Positions 35,853 to 46,209 of a stretch of DNA of 61,483 nt are shown piece by piece. The notes below the pieces were generated by a model. The model was not told where the DNA came from, made no database searches, and was given only the letters and a program-made list of their open reading frames with translations. Location of the stretch: the NCBI RefSeq assembly GCF_030652515.1, contig NZ_JAUSAR010000172.1, forward strand, positions 1-61,483, read 5' to 3'. The position numbers were made by a program, and so were the translations under genes. This DNA is from Aquabacterium sp. Lineage in GTDB: Bacteria > Pseudomonadota > Gammaproteobacteria > Burkholderiales > Burkholderiaceae_C. Position 1 is the first letter of the stretch; each line of letters starts with the position of its first letter.

Positions 35853-38213
35853 TCACTTTTTCTTGAAGCGCTGTAGCCGCAGGGCATTGCCAATCACCGA
35901 CACGGAGCTCAGACTCATGGCCAGAGCCGCAATCAATGGGGACAGTAGCCACCCGGTCAGAGGATACAGCAAACCCGCTGCGATGGGAATGCCCAAGGCG
36001 TTGTAGAAGAACGCGAAAGCCAGGTTTTGCTTCATGTTGGCCACGGTCGCCATGGATAGCATGCGCGCCGTGGCAATCCCTCTAAGGTCGCCTTTGACCA
36101 GGGTGATCTGGGCGCTGTTCATGGCCACATCTGTACCCGTTCCCATCGCGACACCCACATCCGCGCGAGCGAGCGCGGGTGCATCGTTGATACCGTCGCC
36201 CGCCATGGCCACCACGCACCCCTCTTTCTGCAGGCGCTCGACCAGCAAGAGTTTGTCTGCGGGCTTGACCTCGCCATGAACCTCATCGATACCCAACCTT
36301 GCGCCGACCGCTTTTGCTGTGGTCTGTCCGTCGCCTGTGGCCATCACTATCCGAATACCTGCCTCCCTAAGGACGGTCAGTGCCTCAGGAGTGCTTGATT
36401 TGATGGGGTCAGAGACAGCCAGTAAGCCGGCAATCTGGCCATTGACAGCCAGGTACATGACGCTGGCGCCCTCCGCGCGCAACGCTTCTGCCTGCGGCAC
36501 AAGTTTCTCTACGGGAGCCCCGATCTGTTGCATGAGGGTGGTGTTGCCCAGCGCCAAGCGATGGCCATCTACCTCCCCTTGTACGCCAATGCCTGTGCCA
36601 GATTCAAAATTGATCGGCTTGCCCAAGAGCAAGCCCTGTTCGCGAGCTGCTCGCACGATGGCATCGGCAAGTGGATGCTCGCTACCCTGATCGAGGCTAG
36701 CTGCCAACCTCAATACTTCGGTGGCGTCCCAGCCAGGCGCTGCCACTGCGCGGTCGTAGGCTGGCTTGCCTTCTGTGAGCGTACCCGTCTTGTCCACGAT
36801 CAACGCGTTGACCTGACGCATGCGTTCGATGGCTGCAGCATCCCTGAACAAGACACCTTGAGTGGCCCCCTTTCCGGTGGCCACCATGATGGACATGGGT
36901 GTTGCCAGACCTAGCGCACAAGGGCAGGCGATGATCAGCACAGATACCGCATTGATCAGGCCGTACACCCAGCTCGGATCTGGCCCCAAGAAACCCCAGC
37001 CGAAGAAAGTCAGCACGGCAATGCTGATCACAGCAATCACGAAGTAACCGGCTACAACATCGGCCATGCGCTGCATGGGAGCCTTGGAGCGCTGCGCCTG
37101 GGCCACTAACTGCACTATCTGCGACAGCATGGTCTCCGATCCAATACGCTCCGAGCGAATGATCAGCGCGCCGTTGGTATTGATCGTCGCGCCTATGACC
37201 TTGTCGCCCGATCGCTTGCTCACGGGAATGGGCTCACCGGTAAGCATGGATTCGTCCAAGGCACTCGTGCCTTCCTCCACGACGCCGTCCACAGGAACCT
37301 TCTCTCCGGGCCTCACGCGCAAGCGGTCTCCGACGTGCACATGGGTCAACGGGATGTCTTCTTCGGTCCCGTCAGGCTTTAACCTCCGGGCTGTCTTGGG
37401 CGCCAAACCCAAGAGCGATTTGATGGCCGCAGAGGTTTGAGAGCGCGCCTTCAGTTCAAGCAACTGCCCAAGCAGCGTCAGCGAAATGATCACTGCAGCG
37501 GCTTCAAAGTAAACCGCCACACGCCCCATCGCCATGAAAGAAGCAGGAAAGGCCTGCGGCGCCGCGGTGGCCACGACGCTGTACCAGTACGCCGCACCGG
37601 TGCCCAGGCCGATCAATGTCCACATGTTGGGGCTGCGATGCACCACCGATAGCCAGCCCCGGTAGAAGAATGGCCACCCCCCCCATAGGACGATGGGTGT
37701 GGCCAGGGCCAACTCGACCCAGCTTTGGACGGTCATGTCCATCAGCCCCAGGTTGTGTCCGAACATTGCCAGCACAAACACCATGGCGGTCAGTGGCAGC
37801 GTCCACCAAAAGCGCTGCTGAAAGTCACGCAACTCGGGGTTGTCGTCATCGAGGCTGGGAAGCAAGGGCTCCAGGGTCATGCCGCACTTGGGGCAGTTGC
37901 CCGGGTGGTCTTGACGAACCTCCGGGTGCATCGGGCAGGTATAGGTGGCGCCTGTGAGCTGCTCTGAGGCGGGTAGCTGAGGAGGTGTTGCTCCAGCCTG
38001 CTTCCCCTCGTTCGGCAAGGCGAACCGAGCTGGGCTTGAGAGGAACTTGGCCTTGCAGTGTTCGCTACAGAAGAAGAACATCTTGCCTGCGTAGCGCTCA
38101 GTCAGTGCCGATTGCTGCTTGATCGTCATGCCGCAAACCGGATCCTTGACTTCGTCGCCATGCAATGCGGCGCTATCGCTGGGTGAGTGGCGATGGCTGT
38201 GATTTTCGTTCAC
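35853..38213 (-). CDS. copF: CopF/CopA-type Cu(I) P1B-ATPase with YHS and CPMHP domains
   Basis: The 786-residue copper ATPase lacks HMA domains. Its N-terminus carries a His-rich start, a YHS/TRASH-like domain (KDPVCGMT, residues 23-30, then [11 protein letters not shown]) and a heavy-metal-binding zinc ribbon ([10 protein letters not shown], then CPKCGM). Catalytic landmarks are CPC (430-432), DKTGT (D474) and [10 protein letters not shown]. Cu(I) ligands are in FFYNALGIP and AMSLSSVSV of the last helices. It exports Cu(I) to the periplasm, where the oxidase and Cus pump act. The start is GTG 38213 with GGAG seven bases upstream. It ends a minus-strand unit with copRS, a Met-rich protein and DUF2933. 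Confidence 0.92.
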   Translation of the reverse strand: MNENHSHRHSPSDSAALHGDEVKDPVCGMTIKQQSALTERYAGKMFFFCSEHCKAKFLSSPARFALPNEGKQAGATPPQLPASEQLTGATYTCPMHPEVRQDHPGNCPKCGMTLEPLLPSLDDDNPELRDFQQRFWWTLPLTAMVFVLAMFGHNLGLMDMTVQSWVELALATPIVLWGGWPFFYRGWLSVVHRSPNMWTLIGLGTGAAYWYSVVATAAPQAFPASFMAMGRVAVYFEAAAVIISLTLLGQLLELKARSQTSAAIKSLLGLAPKTARRLKPDGTEEDIPLTHVHVGDRLRVRPGEKVPVDGVVEEGTSALDESMLTGEPIPVSKRSGDKVIGATINTNGALIIRSERIGSETMLSQIVQLVAQAQRSKAPMQRMADVVAGYFVIAVISIAVLTFFGWGFLGPDPSWVYGLINAVSVLIIACPCALGLATPMSIMVATGKGATQGVLFRDAAAIERMRQVNALIVDKTGTLTEGKPAYDRAVAAPGWDATEVLRLAASLDQGSEHPLADAIVRAAREQGLLLGKPINFESGTGIGVQGEVDGHRLALGNTTLMQQIGAPVEKLVPQAEALRAEGASVMYLAVNGQIAGLLAVSDPIKSSTPEALTVLREAGIRIVMATGDGQTTAKAVGARLGIDEVHGEVKPADKLLLVERLQKEGCVVAMAGDGINDAPALARADVGVAMGTGTDVAMNSAQITLVKGDLRGIATARMLSMATVANMKQNLAFAFFYNALGIPIAAGLLYPLTGWLLSPLIAALAMSLSSVSVIGNALRLQRFKKK

Positions 38214-38307
38214 GGGTGCACTCCAGTTGTGATTTCAAAAAGCGCGGCAGGATCTTTGGTGTGATCGAAGCATAGGCCTTGTAGGCCAAGCTCATGTTGC
38301 ATACCCT

Positions 38308-38583
38308 TCATCGGGTTGCTTTGCCAGAATCTGCCGTGTCCTGTGGCGTGCCAGACCCATGCTTTTGCCCTCCGTGACCGCCATGTCCATGTCCGAACAG
38401 GTGCATCAGTGGGCATGCCAATAACAGCAGATACGGCAGTTTGCCCACGACATGCGACCAGTGCTCTCGCAATACGAAGAACGCCAAAATGACGCCAACC
38501 ATGATCAACGCTACGCCGACCGGGGACCTCAGAAACGATGGGCGTCCAGTGCTGCTTTGGTGAGGGTGGTGTACGTTTGTCAT
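38308..38583 (-). CDS. DUF2933 small membrane protein
   Basis: The 91-residue protein has two membrane helices (SPVGVALIMVGVILAFFVL and KLPYLLLLACPLMHLFG) and a His/Gly-rich tail (GHGHGGHGGQKHG). This is the DUF2933 layout commonly seen beside copper-resistance genes. Function is unknown; the tail could bind copper. It lies between the Met-rich periplasmic protein and the copper ATPase in one orientation. Confidence 0.82.
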   Translation of the reverse strand: MTNVHHPHQSSTGRPSFLRSPVGVALIMVGVILAFFVLREHWSHVVGKLPYLLLLACPLMHLFGHGHGGHGGQKHGSGTPQDTADSGKATR

Positions 38584-38618
38584 TTGCGCTCCGTGTATTT
38601 CGAGTGTTTACGTGATAG

Positions 38619-38975
38619 TTACTTTTTTGTGCCGGATGCGGGGCCCATGCCCATGCCGTCCTTCATCATTGGACAGTCGCCTTCCTTCATGGCTTTCATG
38701 TGCTCATTCATGGCGCCCTGGCGCTTCTTGAAGTCTCGGATCTTCATGATCCGCTGCATATCGGCGTGGTGCTTTTCCATGTGGGCATGCATGCCCTTTG
38801 ATGCGCCCATAGCAGGCGAAGTCGCTGCGCTTGGGGCCACCATCGACGCGGCGGAGGCCGATGCCGCAGGGTGATGTGCCGAGTGATCTTCCGCCTTTGA
38901 TTGTGCAAAGGCCATTCCGTTCAATGCCAAAATCACCAGGGCGGCGGCAGAGAAATTGCGGTGGTTCACGATCAT
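38619..38975 (-). CDS. Periplasmic Met/His-rich copper-associated protein
   Basis: The 118-residue product has a signal peptide (AAALVILALNGMAFAQ), then KAEDHSAHHPA. A Met/His-rich helix follows (GMHAHMEKHHADMQRIM, EHMKAMKEGDCPMMKDG). It probably chelates copper in the periplasm in the way of CopK/CusF/PcoE-like buffers, though it is not clearly one of them. GGAG lies five bases before the ATG. It is upstream of DUF2933 and the copper ATPase, about 210 bp downstream of copS. Confidence 0.75.
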   Translation of the reverse strand: MIVNHRNFSAAALVILALNGMAFAQSKAEDHSAHHPAASASAASMVAPSAATSPAMGASKGMHAHMEKHHADMQRIMKIRDFKKRQGAMNEHMKAMKEGDCPMMKDGMGMGPASGTKK

Positions 38976-39184
38976 GCTGACTCCAGTATTCGCTAGGCGA
39001 ATGGTTGTGGTGAGTTCAGCTTAGTGGCAGCACCTGTCATGCAGGTGAGCCAGAGATTACAGGTTTGTTATCTTGGTGTCATTGAGGTCATTTACGCCAG
39101 CCAGCTTGATCCAGATCAATGGCAGACGGGGCGCATTGCGTGGCGCCGGGCTCGTGGATGCCAACCTACAACGGAAGGGGCATG

Positions 39185-40600
39185 TCAGGCATGGGACGGG
39201 TTCGACCTGTCGCCCACCGGGAAACTCAGCGTGAAGCAGGTGCGCCCATGCTCTGAGGTGACGGCGACTTTTCCGCTGTGGGCTTCGACAATCGCACGGG
39301 TGATGGACAGACCCAGTCCTGCGCCGTCGCTGGATGGGTGAGCCCGAGCGGGGTCTGCACGGAAGAATCGATCGAACAACCTTGGTAAAACCTTGGGGTC
39401 GATGTCTTCGCCCGAATTGGCAACAGCCACCTCGATATAGGGCTCTGCTTTTCGCACGGAGATGCAAACGTCTCCGCTGCTCGGTGTGTGGCGAAGGGCA
39501 TTTGACAGCAGATTGCTGACGGCCCTCCTGAACATCAGCCTGTCACCTGTGATCAGATCATCGCCCACAAGGTTGATGCGGATGGATTTTTCTTCCGCGA
39601 CGGCATCGTAAAACTCTACGAGTTTCTGGATTTCTGATGACGCTTGAAAATGCTCCTTTTGAGGTATGGCAAAGCTGCGTTCAGTCTTGGCCAGAAAAAG
39701 CATGTCTGACACCATTCTGGCCAAGCGCTGAAACTCCTCGACGTTAGATGCCAGGGTATCTCGATAGGTCTCCGTGTCACGTTGCGATGACAGGACAACC
39801 TGTGTTTGCGTCATCAAGTTGCTGATAGGTGTGCGCAGTTCATGCGCCAGATCGGAGGAGAAATCTGACAAACGCTGAAAATCACTTTGCAGCCTGTCCA
39901 ACATGCTGTTGAGTTCCTTTGCCAGATCGGCCATCTCAATGGGAACTGAGCCGACAGGCATCCGCTCGTCAAGTTGCCTCCCGGAAACTGTCGCAGCACG
40001 CGATTTCATCGCCCTCAACGGAGCAAGACCCTGGTGGGCAGCAAACCAACTGAACATGCCGCTGGCGATCATCGCAAGTACCGTGTAAATCGCCAAGGTT
40101 CGGCCGAGTTGGGCGATGAATTCGTCGTGGTGTTTCGTGTCAATGGCCACAACAACGTCAAGGGCGTTGGTGGGGTCGTATCCAGGGCTTTGCTGCATGC
40201 GAAGCGCCCGGTATTCCCGCCCTTGACTCTGCCACCTTTGAATCACCTGCTCGTCAGGCTGGCTCAGCCCCGGCGCCACTTGCCCAGGCGGAGAAAACCG
40301 ATCTGAACTATAGAGTGTTGATCCGTCAATGCCTTTGGCAGAGATGTACATGCCGTGGTGGTGATTCAAGGCCTCGCTCAATCTTTTGCGGGCGTCATCT
40401 TGAGAGCGCGACTTCGTTAGGATGTCCTTGATGAGGAGTTGCTTGTCACTGAGGGTGAAGCGGTCCAAATCGATGAAATGCTGGTCTGCAGCGTACATAA
40501 GCAGGCTGCCCAAGCCCAGCACAATGCACACGGACGTCAAGGTGAAGAACAATGTCAAGCGAGCGGTCAGTGACAACGCCTTCAGTCGTTCGATCTTCAC
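39185..40600 (-). CDS. copS: CopS/CusS heavy-metal sensor histidine kinase
   Basis: The 471-residue kinase has two membrane helices flanking a periplasmic sensor with His residues ([14 protein letters not shown]), then a HAMP domain. The phospho-acceptor H box is [14 protein letters not shown], the N box [14 protein letters not shown], and the G box [13 protein letters not shown]. It matches the TIGR01386-type heavy-metal sensors that detect periplasmic Cu or Ag and phosphorylate CopR. The start is GTG 40600, overlapping the copR stop by four bases (GTGA), with GGAAGG upstream. Longer ATG-started versions run into copR and are rejected. Confidence 0.93.
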   Translation of the reverse strand: MKIERLKALSLTARLTLFFTLTSVCIVLGLGSLLMYAADQHFIDLDRFTLSDKQLLIKDILTKSRSQDDARKRLSEALNHHHGMYISAKGIDGSTLYSSDRFSPPGQVAPGLSQPDEQVIQRWQSQGREYRALRMQQSPGYDPTNALDVVVAIDTKHHDEFIAQLGRTLAIYTVLAMIASGMFSWFAAHQGLAPLRAMKSRAATVSGRQLDERMPVGSVPIEMADLAKELNSMLDRLQSDFQRLSDFSSDLAHELRTPISNLMTQTQVVLSSQRDTETYRDTLASNVEEFQRLARMVSDMLFLAKTERSFAIPQKEHFQASSEIQKLVEFYDAVAEEKSIRINLVGDDLITGDRLMFRRAVSNLLSNALRHTPSSGDVCISVRKAEPYIEVAVANSGEDIDPKVLPRLFDRFFRADPARAHPSSDGAGLGLSITRAIVEAHSGKVAVTSEHGRTCFTLSFPVGDRSNPSHA

Positions 40601-41286
40601 TGTGCAGACCTTCCAGGCTCTTCGAGAACGTACCCCATTCCTCGTACTGTTTGAATCAACTTGATGTTTTGGCCTTCGTCGATTTTGACCCTCAGCCGCC
40701 GAATGGCCACCTCGATCACGTTTGTATCGCTGTCGAAGTTCATGTCCCACACTTGCGATGCGATGAGAGAACGCGGCAGCACCTCACCTTGTCGCCGCAT
40801 CAGTAGCTCCAGAAGACCGAACTCTTTGGCCGTCAAGTCGATCCTCACGCCACCTCTGGTCACGCGTCGTCGCAAGAGATCCATCTCAAGATCAGCAACG
40901 CACAACGTTGGGCCGTCACCATGCTGCCGCCCCCTGCGCAGGATGATTCGAACCCGCGCCAGCAACTCCGCGAACGAGAACGGTTTGATGAGGTAATCAT
41001 CGGCGCCCAACTCCAGCCCTTTGACACGATCCTCGACTTGATCGCGGGCTGTCAAAAATAAGACAGGCATTTCCAGGCCCTGCTGACGCAAGGTGCTCAG
41101 CACTTGCCACCCGTTGAGACCTGGCAGCATGACGTCCAGGATCACCAGATCGTGCGCACCGTGTTTGGCGAGGTGAATCCCGTCGGGGCCGTTGGTCGCC
41201 AGATCGACAACAAACCCTGCTTCGCTGAGCCCTTGGCGCAGGTACTCCCCGGTCTTTGGTTCGTCTTCTACGATCAAGATGCGCAC
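40597..41286 (-). CDS. copR: CopR/CusR OmpR-family response regulator
   Basis: The 229-residue regulator has a receiver domain ([15 protein letters not shown], phosphorylated Asp in [14 protein letters not shown], Lys in DYLIKPFSF). A winged-helix output domain follows ([40 protein letters not shown]). GTG 41286 with GGAG six bases upstream is preferred to ATG 41313 because the family begins at RILIVEDE. It diverges from the plus-strand copper unit around a perfect palindrome that is likely its own binding site. Confidence 0.93.
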   Translation of the reverse strand: MRILIVEDEPKTGEYLRQGLSEAGFVVDLATNGPDGIHLAKHGAHDLVILDVMLPGLNGWQVLSTLRQQGLEMPVLFLTARDQVEDRVKGLELGADDYLIKPFSFAELLARVRIILRRGRQHGDGPTLCVADLEMDLLRRRVTRGGVRIDLTAKEFGLLELLMRRQGEVLPRSLIASQVWDMNFDSDTNVIEVAIRRLRVKIDEGQNIKLIQTVRGMGYVLEEPGRSAQ

Positions 41287-41337
41287 GGTGATCTCCAGTT
41301 CCTGCCAGCGCATGAGTTTGCCGCCATTCTGACGTGC

Positions 41338-41371
41338 GTTTCGCAGATGACAAAACTGTCATCTGCGAAAC
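41338..41371. promoter_or_regulatory. CopR/CusR box: perfect 34-bp palindrome
   Basis: Two 15-base arms, GTTTCGCAGATGACA (41338-41352) and its exact complement (41357-41371), flank AAAC. The centre contains ATGACA and TGTCAT, the core of the known CopR/CusR box. It lies between divergent copR and the oxidase operon and can serve both promoters. Confidence 0.82.
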
Positions 41372-41436
41372 AGGTTCTCGACAGGCTGACCTGAGCACAA
41401 TGGCAGCTTGAAATCACAGCTTGCCAAGAGGAAGAC

Positions 41437-41766
41437 ATGCTATTGGCCCAATCGTCCTATGTTGTTCGCCCCGCACTGGGTCTGGTGCTGTTAGCCATGG
41501 GGGGGCTGACCCAAGCCCAGCAGCCTGCCAGTGCTGAACCAATCGCGCCACCTGAATTCAAGGTGACCTACCGATCCCCTATTGGCAGCTACCAGGGCTT
41601 TTCCGATCCGGTTCTCGCGGCCTGGAAAGAGTCCAACGACTTGGTCGGTCGCATTGGTGGTTGGCGAGCTTACGCACGAGAGTCGCGTGGTGGTCCCAAC
41701 ATCAAACCGAGCAGCGAGTCTGAACGCGATGATCCGCACGCAGGTCATGGGGAGAGCCGTCGATGA
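41437..41766 (+). CDS. Small secreted hypothetical protein at head of the copper oxidase operon
   Basis: The 109-residue protein has a signal peptide (LGLVLLAMGGLTQAQ). A short mature domain follows (PPEFKVTYRSPIGSYQGFSD, VGRIGGWRAYARES) and a polar His-containing tail (DDPHAGHGES). It is not a family I can name. GAGG lies before the ATG, and the stop overlaps the start of the next gene (ATGA). It is the first gene downstream of the CopR box, so copper induction is likely. Confidence 0.7.
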   Translation: MLLAQSSYVVRPALGLVLLAMGGLTQAQQPASAEPIAPPEFKVTYRSPIGSYQGFSDPVLAAWKESNDLVGRIGGWRAYARESRGGPNIKPSSESERDDPHAGHGESRR

Positions 41767-43193
41767 AAAGGCTGTTCAATCGAGTACCGCTGAGAGCGGG
41801 TGTCGCTGCGATCGGTTTGGGTGTTCTCTCGGGTTGTGCGAGCATCGACATTGGTCAATCGGTCAAGCGCATCAACGACGAAACCTCGGGCTTCACGCAG
41901 GGGAATCTGTCGCTGGCGACGAACGATTCTGAAAAGACAAAACTCCGCGGACGAGCCCACTCTCTGTTGGAAAAGCCTTTGAGCCAGTCGCAAGCAGTGG
42001 AGTTGGCGTTGGTCAATAGTCCTTCCATGCAAGCCCTGCTGGCGCAGAGTTGGGCTGAAGCAGCTCAGACGGCTCAGTCAGGCCGCATCGCCAATCCGGT
42101 GTTCAGTTTTGAGCGCTTGCGCGCTGGCGATGAGCTGGAGTTGGGGCGCGCTTTGTCCTTTGGCTTGCTTGATCTCATCTCTCTACCTTGGCGACAGAGT
42201 GCTGCCAGCCGACGAATTGAACAAGCACAGGTAAAGCTGGCTGCAGACGTTGTGGACCAAGTGACCTTGGTCCGCCAGGCATGGGTCCGTGCCGTGGCCG
42301 CTCAACAGACGCTCAAGTACGCCGAACAAGTCTATGAGGCATCGCAAGCAAGCGCAGAACTGGCGCAGCGTATGCAAGCGGTCGGCAACTTCAACCGTGT
42401 TTCGCGCGCCAGGCAGCAGGCCTTCTATGCCGATGCAGCAACCAGGCTGGCCTCTGCAAGCCATCTGAATACGGCGGCCAGAGAGGAGTTGGTGCGTCTG
42501 CTTGGTTTGAACGATGCCCAAGTCGATCAGTTGAGGCTTCCAGATCGTCTCCCCGACCTGCCCAAGGAACCAGTGAATCCGAAGGCATTCAGTGCGCAGG
42601 CGTCTCAATCCCGACTGGACATTCGCTTGGCCCAGAGTAATTTCGATGCGTATGCCAAGGCTCAGGGTCTTGAACTGGTGAACTCGTTTACCGACATCGA
42701 GTTGACCGCGCGCAGGAACACCAAATTTGATAACGCAGCGGGAACAAGTTCTTCCGCCAGAGGTTATGAGTTGGCCTTGCGGCTGCCAATTTTTGACTGG
42801 GGTGGCATGCAGCGCGACGCCTTCAATGCGCGAACTTTGGCGGCAGCCAATCAGCTTGAAGCTGTCACTCGCTCAGCAGGCTCCAATTTGCGAGAGAGCT
42901 ATTCGGCATATCGAGCTGCTCACGACGTCGCCAGGCATTACAGAGACGAGGTTCTGCCTCTGCGCAAAGTCATCTCGGATGAGAACCAGCTTCGCTACAA
43001 CGGCATGCTCATCGGTGTATTCGAGCTGCTGGCCGACTACCGGGATCAAGTGGAAACGGTTATTGCTGCCATTGATGCTGAACAACAGTTCTGGTTGGCC
43101 GACGCCGCGATGCAGGCATCTCTGATCGGGCGCCCCACCAGTACCACCTTGTCCGTCGGCGGCGCAGCTCCCAGCGCCGGTGGCGGCCACTGA
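41763..43193 (+). CDS. TolC-family outer-membrane lipoprotein
   Basis: The 476-residue protein has a lipobox (GLGVLSGCASID) and TolC/CusC-like helices (LSQSQAVELALVNSPSM; later RGYELALRLPIFDWGGMQRD). Such outer-membrane factors occur in copper oxidase operons without their own RND pump. It may act with the CusAB complex or export copper-related ligands. It overlaps the preceding gene by four bases and precedes the multicopper oxidase by 14 bp. Confidence 0.86.
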   Translation: MKRLFNRVPLRAGVAAIGLGVLSGCASIDIGQSVKRINDETSGFTQGNLSLATNDSEKTKLRGRAHSLLEKPLSQSQAVELALVNSPSMQALLAQSWAEAAQTAQSGRIANPVFSFERLRAGDELELGRALSFGLLDLISLPWRQSAASRRIEQAQVKLAADVVDQVTLVRQAWVRAVAAQQTLKYAEQVYEASQASAELAQRMQAVGNFNRVSRARQQAFYADAATRLASASHLNTAAREELVRLLGLNDAQVDQLRLPDRLPDLPKEPVNPKAFSAQASQSRLDIRLAQSNFDAYAKAQGLELVNSFTDIELTARRNTKFDNAAGTSSSARGYELALRLPIFDWGGMQRDAFNARTLAAANQLEAVTRSAGSNLRESYSAYRAAHDVARHYRDEVLPLRKVISDENQLRYNGMLIGVFELLADYRDQVETVIAAIDAEQQFWLADAAMQASLIGRPTSTTLSVGGAAPSAGGGH

Positions 43194-43207
43194 TCAAAGG
43201 AACAAAG

Positions 43208-44620
43208 ATGTCGTCAAGAAGAGATTTTTTCAGAATGGCTGGCATTGCGGGTGGTGCCGTGGCAGCCAGTGCCGTCAGCCGTGTGGCCATGGCCGCATTG
43301 CCTGAGCCGGTGATTCAGACCAGTTCGGACACCATGGCTCCTCTCGTTCCTGAAACAGGGCGTTCTTACAACCCTGTGGTGACCTTGAATGGCTGGACTT
43401 TGCCTTGGCGGATGAACCAAGGCGTCAAGGAGTTCCATTTGGTTGCCGAGCCAGTGGTGAGAGAGATGGCGCCAGGCTTCAAGGCGCACCTGTGGGGGTA
43501 CAACGGGCAAAGCCCGGGGCCCACCATTGAGGTGGTTGAAGGCGACCGTGTTCGGCTTTATGTCACCAATCGGTTGCCTGAGCACACGAGCATCCATTGG
43601 CATGGACAGCGGCTGCCCAACGGCATGGACGGTGTGGCCGGTTTGAATCAGCCCGCCATTCCTGTGGGGAAGACCTACGTATACGAGTTCGTGGCACGTC
43701 GTCCAGGAACGTTCATGTATCACCCCCATGCCGATGAAATGACCCAGATGGCCATGGGCATGATGGGGTTTTGGGTCACGCACCCGAAGAACAAGAACCC
43801 GTTGATCGATGAGGTCAACAGAGACTTCTGCTTCTTGCTCAATGCTTTTGACATCGATCCGGGCAGTTACACCCCCAAGACGATGACCATGCTTGACTTC
43901 AATCTGTGGGCGTGGAACAGCCGCATCTTTCCCGGGGTCGACTCGCTCAACGTTCGACTTAACGACAAAGTGCGCATCCGGGTTGGCAATCTCACGATGA
44001 CGAACCACCCCATCCATTTGCATGGACATGAATTCTTGGTGACAGGCACCGATGGTGGCCCGACGCCGAAGAGCACTCGCTGGTACGAGGTGACCACCGA
44101 CGTTGCCGTTGGGCAAATGCGGCAGATCGAGTTTTTGGCCGATGAGGAGGGGGACTGGGCTTTTCACTGCCACAAGAGCCATCACACCATGAACGCCATG
44201 GGGCATGACGTTCCAAATCTGATTGGTGTGGATCACCGTGGCGTTGCCAAAAAGATCAAGGGCCTTTTGCCTGAGTACATGGTCATGGGCGAGCGTGGGA
44301 TGGCCGACATGACCGAGATGGAAATGCCGATACCTGACAACACGGTACCCATGATGACTGGCGAAGGGCCTTTTGGCTCGGTCGAGATGGGCGGCATGTT
44401 CAGTGTGCTCAAGGTTCGCAAGAACCAAAAGCATGGCGATTACAAGGACCCTGGTTGGTTCAAGCATCCTGCAGGCACCGTGGCACATGAATATACCGGC
44501 CCCTTGAGTGAGCCTGCCAGATTCAAGTCTGAAGGTGGGCAATCTATGCCCCGGGCCAAGAAGCCTGACAAGGCTGTCGAGGTGCGAGCCCGCAAGCCGA
44601 CGTCTCACAGCGATCACTGA
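43208..44620 (+). CDS. TAT-exported multicopper oxidase
   Basis: The 470-residue oxidase has a twin-arginine signal (SSRRDFFRMAG). All four copper-ligand motifs are visible: HWHG (130-133), YHPHAD (171-176), HPIHLHGHE (267-275) and HCHKSHHTM (320-328, T1 Cys, His and Met). The order of cupredoxin domains fits a short bacterial oxidase rather than PcoA/CopA of 600 residues. The C-terminus is Met-rich (GERGMADMTEMEMPIPDN) and then basic. It probably oxidises periplasmic Cu(I) to Cu(II). It belongs to the CopR-controlled plus-strand unit. Confidence 0.92.
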   Translation: MSSRRDFFRMAGIAGGAVAASAVSRVAMAALPEPVIQTSSDTMAPLVPETGRSYNPVVTLNGWTLPWRMNQGVKEFHLVAEPVVREMAPGFKAHLWGYNGQSPGPTIEVVEGDRVRLYVTNRLPEHTSIHWHGQRLPNGMDGVAGLNQPAIPVGKTYVYEFVARRPGTFMYHPHADEMTQMAMGMMGFWVTHPKNKNPLIDEVNRDFCFLLNAFDIDPGSYTPKTMTMLDFNLWAWNSRIFPGVDSLNVRLNDKVRIRVGNLTMTNHPIHLHGHEFLVTGTDGGPTPKSTRWYEVTTDVAVGQMRQIEFLADEEGDWAFHCHKSHHTMNAMGHDVPNLIGVDHRGVAKKIKGLLPEYMVMGERGMADMTEMEMPIPDNTVPMMTGEGPFGSVEMGGMFSVLKVRKNQKHGDYKDPGWFKHPAGTVAHEYTGPLSEPARFKSEGGQSMPRAKKPDKAVEVRARKPTSHSDH

Positions 44621-44647
44621 TTCTCAACCTCTTGATACGGATTTTTC

Positions 44648-45151
44648 ATGATGAACAAACGTCGATTCGCCACCCACTTCATTGCTGCAACTTGCTTGAC
44701 GCTGTCCGCTTCCGCATTTGCTGGGGGAGACCATGCGCATGACCATGGTGCAGGAACCCAGGCCGCTGAAGAAACCGCCATCGGCAAGCCTGGTCGGGCA
44801 TCGAGAGTCACCAGAACGATCAAGGTTTCGATGAGCGACAAGATGCGATTTGAACCTGCATCGATTCAAGTCAAGCAGGGCGAAACAGTGCGCTTCGTCG
44901 TCAGAAACGCAGGCCAGATCAAGCACGAGATGAACCTGGGGACCGAAAAGGAACTTTTGGAGCATTTGGAGGTGATGAAGAAGTTCCCGAACATGGAGCA
45001 CGACGAGCCCAACAAGGTGACCATTGCGCCTGGGCAGCAAGGTGAAATCGTCTGGCAGTTCACTAAAGCCGGGACAGTGAATTTCGCGTGCTTGGTTCCT
45101 GGTCACTACGAGGCGGGCATGAAGGGCAAGGTCCAGGTTTCGAAGAAATGA
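44648..45151 (+). CDS. Periplasmic cupredoxin (CopI-like)
   Basis: The 167-residue protein has a signal peptide (ATCLTLSASAFA), a His-rich mature start (GGDHAHDHGAG) and a cupredoxin fold. Type 1 copper ligands are visible: His in GQIKHEMNLG and the C-H-M set in CLVPGHYEAGM. It may act as electron acceptor or copper carrier for the preceding oxidase. Cupredoxins of this type (CopI) are known in Cupriavidus cop clusters. The stop overlaps the start of the DUF411 gene. Confidence 0.87.
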   Translation: MMNKRRFATHFIAATCLTLSASAFAGGDHAHDHGAGTQAAEETAIGKPGRASRVTRTIKVSMSDKMRFEPASIQVKQGETVRFVVRNAGQIKHEMNLGTEKELLEHLEVMKKFPNMEHDEPNKVTIAPGQQGEIVWQFTKAGTVNFACLVPGHYEAGMKGKVQVSKK

Positions 45152-45642
45152 TCATGCGAGACCAATCTGTATCTCCATTGCGCTCTAGGCGCAAAGTGCT
45201 GATGGCGGCCTTGTCATTGGCATGTACGCCGACGATTTGGGCGGCCTCAGAGACTGCGGAGCGAACACCAATCAAGGTGTGGAAAGATCCCAACTGCGGC
45301 TGTTGCAAGCTGTGGGTCTCGCACCTTGAGCACAATGGCTTCGTCGTCACCGTGGTGGATGAGGGCAACAAGGCCGCGCGTGCCACCCTTGGGGTGCCGG
45401 AGCGGCAGGCATCCTGTCACACGGCTGTGGTGTCCGGCTATGTGATCGAGGGGCACGTCCCTGCGCGCGATATCCGCCGGTTGCTCAAAGACAGGCCACA
45501 TGCCCTGGGTTTGGCTGTGCCTGGCATGCCTGTCGGATCTCCTGGGATGGATGGGCCTGATTTTGATGGTCACCGCGATCCATACCAAGTGCTGCTGATT
45601 CGCAAAGACGGATCGGTTCTGGTTTTTAACTCTTATTCATGA
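45148..45642 (+). CDS. DUF411 (CopG-type) periplasmic protein
   Basis: The 164-residue product has a signal peptide (ALSLACTPTIWAA). The DUF411 domain follows: VWKDPNCGCCKLWVSHLEHNG with a CGCC metal/redox motif, then CHTAVVSGYVIEGHVP, and GLAVPGMPVGSPGM. The family includes CopG of cop clusters, a redox-active copper protein. ATG 45148 overlaps the cupredoxin stop (ATGA); ATG 45154 is an alternative. It lies in the CopR-controlled unit. Confidence 0.88.
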   Translation: MIMRDQSVSPLRSRRKVLMAALSLACTPTIWAASETAERTPIKVWKDPNCGCCKLWVSHLEHNGFVVTVVDEGNKAARATLGVPERQASCHTAVVSGYVIEGHVPARDIRRLLKDRPHALGLAVPGMPVGSPGMDGPDFDGHRDPYQVLLIRKDGSVLVFNSYS

Positions 45643-45650
45643 GGTCAACA

Positions 45651-45992
45651 ATGAACGCCATTGCTAAATTTTTAGCCGTATCGGCTTGTGCCATCGGCAT
45701 CGCTTCTCCACTTGCTTCATTCGCTCAAGCTGCCATGGACCATTCGAAGATGGAGTCCGCGCAGGCTCCCGCAATGACCGACGGCGAGATCAAGAAAATT
45801 GATCAGACCAACGGCAAAGTCACCATCAAGCATGGTGACATCAAGCACCTGGACATGCCAGGCATGACCATGGTGTTTACCGCCAAAGACAAGAGCATCT
45901 TGTCCAATTTCAAGCCTGGTGATCAGGTGAAATTCATGGTCCTCAGCGAGGGTGGGAAGATGATCGTGACGGAAATTAAAAATGCGCCTTGA
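45651..45992 (+). CDS. CusF-like periplasmic copper-binding protein
   Basis: The 113-residue protein has a signal peptide (VSACAIGIASPLASFAQA), then a CusF OB-fold domain (TDGEIKKIDQTNGKVTIKHG). The metal region reads HLDMPGMTMVF, where the Met pair is kept but the CusF Trp position is not Trp. GAGG lies six bases before ATG 45651. It is probably the last gene of the CopR-driven unit; a 217-bp gap without genes follows. Confidence 0.83.
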   Translation: MNAIAKFLAVSACAIGIASPLASFAQAAMDHSKMESAQAPAMTDGEIKKIDQTNGKVTIKHGDIKHLDMPGMTMVFTAKDKSILSNFKPGDQVKFMVLSEGGKMIVTEIKNAP

Positions 45993-46209
45993 CGAAAGTG
46001 TTAAATCACGTTAGGTGCCAGGCTTGTTGAGTTAGCGTTGACTGTCTGTGCTCGGTGGTGTTTTTCCGAGATCGATTCAATCGGGCTTTGCTTGGGCTAT
46101 TTATCTGATCGGGTTGGTTGGTTAGAGGATCGCCCATAGTCCAATTCAGTGCCCGCTCAGCTGAAGATGGTGTTTGGCCTGATTTGGGAATGCTTTTTGT
46201 TTTGGGGCT

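Noticed and set aside
43214..44617. 467-codon minus-strand ORF antisense to the multicopper oxidase
   Set aside because: All copper motifs are in the plus-strand frame; the antisense product has no domain or ribosome site.
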